Source: Deltaproteobacteria bacterium RIFCSPLOWO2_02_56_12
Lineage (GTDB): Bacteria > Desulfobacterota > Binatia > UBA9968
Direction: 5' to 3'
Assembly (NCBI GenBank): GCA_001799045.1
Contig: MGRY01000048.1
Span: 364 to 7,674, forward strand
Length of the DNA: 7,311 nucleotides
The notes beneath the pieces were generated by a model. It worked only from the letters and a program-made list of their open reading frames with translations, did not search any database and was not told the DNA's origin. The position numbers and the translations under genes were made by a program. Below, piece after piece: positions 5,350-7,311 of this stretch (positions within the stretch are counted from its first letter, which is position 1; every line of letters begins with the position of its first letter).

Positions 5350-6972
5350 ATGTCCGCACAAGAGATCCAACCTTTAGAGGAGCAATGTAGGAAAAACCCG
5401 GACGATGCCGGGGCTCTTTTGCGGCTGGCGCAGGGCTATGAACAGCAGGGGAGTTTGGGCAAAGCGCTGCTCGCCTATGCTAAGGCCGTTGAATACGATT
5501 GGAGTCCGAGCGCTTGGGCGGAGTTTCATCTCCGTTTCTATGCGCAGGCGGTGGAATCCGTCCGGAGAATTCTGAAGGCATTAGAAGAGGAGGTCCGGCG
5601 CAATCCCGGCTCTGAGGCTCATGCCTACCTTGCTTGCGGCTACGCCAAGACGAACCAGGTAGGAGCGGCGCTGTCGGAGTTTGAGCGCGCCCAAAAGGGG
5701 GCCGACCGCAGAGAAGAGCTGCCGGAGCATCTCCGGCATGGATACCTGGCCGTGGCAACTTGTGTCCTTACCGACGCTCTCGGCAATCAGATGGAATGGG
5801 TGCGCCGCCATGCGGCGCTGGTGCTGGCGGATCTGGGAGATAAGTCGGGCACCCCCGTGTTGGTAAAGGCCTTGAAGGAGGAAAACTGGCTTTCCCGCGA
5901 GAATGCCGCGATGGCGTTGGCAGAGCTGGGACACCGGTCTGGTATGACGGCGCTGACCGACGCTCTCAAGGACCAGAACCCGGAAGTTCGAAAGGATGCA
6001 GCCAAGGCTCTTCTCAAAGTAGGAGATCAGTCCACTGTTCCCGCACTGGTAGAGGCCCTCAAAGATCACAATCCCAATGTCAGAATGGACGCGGCAATCG
6101 CCTTGACCAAGCTTGGGAACCGTTCTGCATTACCCGCCCTCAGGGAGTCTTTGAGAGACGAGAATTGGACCGTTCGCGTCTATGCGGCTCAAGCCATGGT
6201 CAGGTTAGGGGATAGCTCCGGCAGGGACTTTCTCGCTGCGGCCCTTCAGGAGCAATCCTGGTATGTGCGTAAGCTTGCTGCCGAGGCATTGGCGGAGTTG
6301 GGCGATAAATCTGGCATCCCGATGCTGAGCGAGGCGCTCAAGGAAAAAAAATGGAGCGTGCGCTGGCCTGCGGTTCAGACCCTTTCTAAGCTGGGTGACA
6401 AGACCGCGGTGCCCGCGCTCAGGGAGGCGCTGAAAGACGACAACTGGGCCTTTCGCAGTTATGCGGCGCAGGCGCTGTTAAAGATGGGTGATGAGACGGG
6501 ACTGCCGGTGCTCAGGGAGGCGCTCGAAGATGAAAATTGGCCGTCGAGAGAGTTTGCCGCTGTGGCCCTGGCGGAGTTGGGCTATAAAGATGGCTTAAAG
6601 ACACTGCGCGAGGCGTTGAAGGATCAGCAGGATTGGGTGCGTAAAGGCTCGGCCAAGGCGCTTTCCTGGCTAAGCGACGGCTCAGCCGTGGCAGCCTTGA
6701 TCGAGGCGCTCCAGGATGAGAGCTGGGAGGTGCGCCAATATGCGGCTCAGGGGCTTGGATGGCTGAAGGATAAGAGCGCGGTGCCGGCCTTATGCGAAGC
6801 CCTTAAGGACAAGCGGTGGGAGCTGCGGGGGCAAGCGGCTCAGGCGCTTGCGGAGCTGGGAGAGCCGCCGGCTCTGCCCCCGCTCTTTGAGCTGCTCAAA
6901 GATGAGCATTGGACGGTGCGCGACTATGCGGCCAGGGCGATTATCATTATTGTAGAAGGACTACCAGCTTAA
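5350..6972 (+). CDS. TPR/HEAT-repeat protein (two TPRs, thirteen HEAT/PBS-lyase-like repeats)
   Basis: From the ATG at 5350 (MSAQEIQPL) this is a 540-residue protein with no signal peptide, so probably cytoplasmic. Two TPR motifs come first: about residues 17-50 (PDDAGALLRLAQGYEQQGSL...) and 85-117 (PGSEAHAYLACGYAKTNQVG...). A linker follows. From residue 149 to the end there are thirteen HEAT repeats of exactly 31 residues with a consensus like ENWxVRxxAAxALAxLGDxS followed by GxPALxEALKD. The last repeat is cut to about 20 residues by the TAA at 6970-6972. Such proteins make curved alpha-solenoids that bind partners; no catalytic residues are expected. The frame is open further upstream, to an ATG at 5167, but those 61 residues look non-coding and have no ribosome site. 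No Shine-Dalgarno precedes 5350 either, so the start is uncertain. The gene diverges from the transporter operon and converges on the cyclase gene; a scaffold or regulator role is inferred from context only. Confidence 0.88.
   Translation: MSAQEIQPLEEQCRKNPDDAGALLRLAQGYEQQGSLGKALLAYAKAVEYDWSPSAWAEFHLRFYAQAVESVRRILKALEEEVRRNPGSEAHAYLACGYAKTNQVGAALSEFERAQKGADRREELPEHLRHGYLAVATCVLTDALGNQMEWVRRHAALVLADLGDKSGTPVLVKALKEENWLSRENAAMALAELGHRSGMTALTDALKDQNPEVRKDAAKALLKVGDQSTVPALVEALKDHNPNVRMDAAIALTKLGNRSALPALRESLRDENWTVRVYAAQAMVRLGDSSGRDFLAAALQEQSWYVRKLAAEALAELGDKSGIPMLSEALKEKKWSVRWPAVQTLSKLGDKTAVPALREALKDDNWAFRSYAAQALLKMGDETGLPVLREALEDENWPSREFAAVALAELGYKDGLKTLREALKDQQDWVRKGSAKALSWLSDGSAVAALIEALQDESWEVRQYAAQGLGWLKDKSAVPALCEALKDKRWELRGQAAQALAELGEPPALPPLFELLKDEHWTVRDYAARAIIIIVEGLPA
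5794..6972 (+). repeat. 93-bp-period coding repeat (13 HEAT units of 31 residues)
   Basis: The Trp/Pro anchor position of each unit (W-x-V-R) recurs every 93 bp with no insertion or deletion from 5794 to 6910. That makes twelve complete units and one truncated unit. Most units have diverged at the DNA level, but some neighbours still share identical blocks, for example CTCAGGGAGGCGCT at 6418-6431 and again at 6511-6524. Confidence 0.9.
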
Positions 6973-6988
6973 TATCTCAAGTTTTTCT

Positions 6989-7311
6989 TTATTTATGTTG
7001 CTGATGATAGGGTGCGGCAGTGTCCGTGGCAAATTCAACTTCCCCCTCTAGTAGGACTTCCGGACAATAGACCAGAAGAGGGGCCTCCCTCCCGGTCACC
7101 TTCACCTGTCTCAAGGGTCTCAAAGGTATAGCGTCTTTCAACTCTGCCGCGGTAAACTCGCTGATCAGCATGGGCACCCCGAGTTCCTTGGTGAGTCCCT
7201 CTAGGCGAGAGCCCAGGTTGACCGTGTCGCCGATGGCCGTGAACTCCGAGCGGATCTCGGATCCGATGCTTCCCACGACCGCCTCTCCGGAATTGATCCC
7301 GACGCCGACTT
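6989..7311 (-). CDS. Class III adenylate/guanylate cyclase, C-terminal part (partial)
   Basis: The gene enters from the right edge (no start in the window) and ends at TAA 6991-6989, giving the last 106 residues. It shows the C-terminal half of a class III nucleotidyl cyclase catalytic domain: VGVGINSGEAVVGSIGS, then FTAIGDTVNLGSRLE, then LRQVKVTGREAPLLVY, the usual last strand. The transition-state Asn (N31 of the visible part) and Arg (R35) are present. The substrate-selecting position is Thr (T24), as in class IIIb adenylate cyclases, so cAMP is the more likely product. The metal-binding aspartates lie outside the window. The catalytic domain is at the protein's C-terminus, so a sensory or membrane N-terminus is expected. 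A short polar tail (about 20 residues, ending HQQHK) follows. GTG at 7276 falls inside the conserved AVVGS motif and is an internal Val, not a start. It converges on the TPR/HEAT gene with a 16-bp gap. Confidence 0.93.
   Translation of the reverse strand, partial: VGVGINSGEAVVGSIGSEIRSEFTAIGDTVNLGSRLEGLTKELGVPMLISEFTAAELKDAIPLRPLRQVKVTGREAPLLVYCPEVLLEGEVEFATDTAAPYHQQHK

Noticed and set aside
5581..6069. 162-codon minus-strand frame opposite the TPR/HEAT gene
   Set aside because: It is a shadow of the repeat-coding strand; its regularity mirrors the 93-bp repeat.
5794..6972. Regular 93-bp periodicity as a CRISPR array or non-coding tandem repeat
   Set aside because: The units are diverged, coding in one frame, and match the HEAT consensus; there are no identical short repeats with unique spacers.
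7274..7276. GTG at 7276 as the start of a small 95-residue protein
   Set aside because: The reading frame continues upstream with the conserved cyclase motif VGVGINSGEAV, so the GTG is an internal Val and the gene is cut by the window edge.

Overview
The window is about 7.3 kb of moderately GC-rich, densely coding bacterial DNA. A 16-stranded-type beta-barrel protein with a C-terminal Phe, a LolA-fold periplasmic protein and an RND permease point to a Gram-negative (diderm) bacterium. The mix of an RND permease carrying a cyclic-nucleotide domain, a TPR/HEAT-repeat protein and a class III cyclase recalls deltaproteobacteria-like or related environmental lineages. No rRNA or other taxonomic marker is present, so the lineage is a guess.

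Layout. At the left edge (1-162, + strand) is the possible 3' end of an unidentified gene that converges on, and overlaps by 4 bp, the RND gene. Positions 159-5164 (- strand) hold a compact three-gene operon, transcribed right to left: an outer-membrane beta-barrel protein (5164-3806), a LolA-like outer membrane lipoprotein-sorting-type protein (3771-2962) and a 915-residue RND/MMPL-type permease (2906-159). The gaps are 34 and 55 bp, and both downstream genes have good Shine-Dalgarno sequences. A divergent intergenic region (about 5165-5349) separates this operon from a + strand gene (about 5350-6972) for a soluble two-TPR plus thirteen-HEAT-repeat protein. After only 16 bp, the C-terminal end of a class III adenylate/guanylate cyclase lies on the - strand (6989-7311) and runs off the right edge.

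How the parts may work together. RND permease, LolA-like periplasmic carrier and outer-membrane barrel form a recurring cassette thought to move a hydrophobic or lipid-like substrate across the envelope; the substrate cannot be read from sequence. The notable feature is a cyclic-nucleotide-binding domain fused to the cytoplasmic C-terminus of the RND permease, with the phosphate-binding Glu and Arg retained. A class III cyclase is encoded less than 2 kb from the operon's 5' end. This suggests, as inference only, an envelope transporter gated by cAMP (or cGMP), with the TPR/HEAT protein as a possible scaffold or partner.
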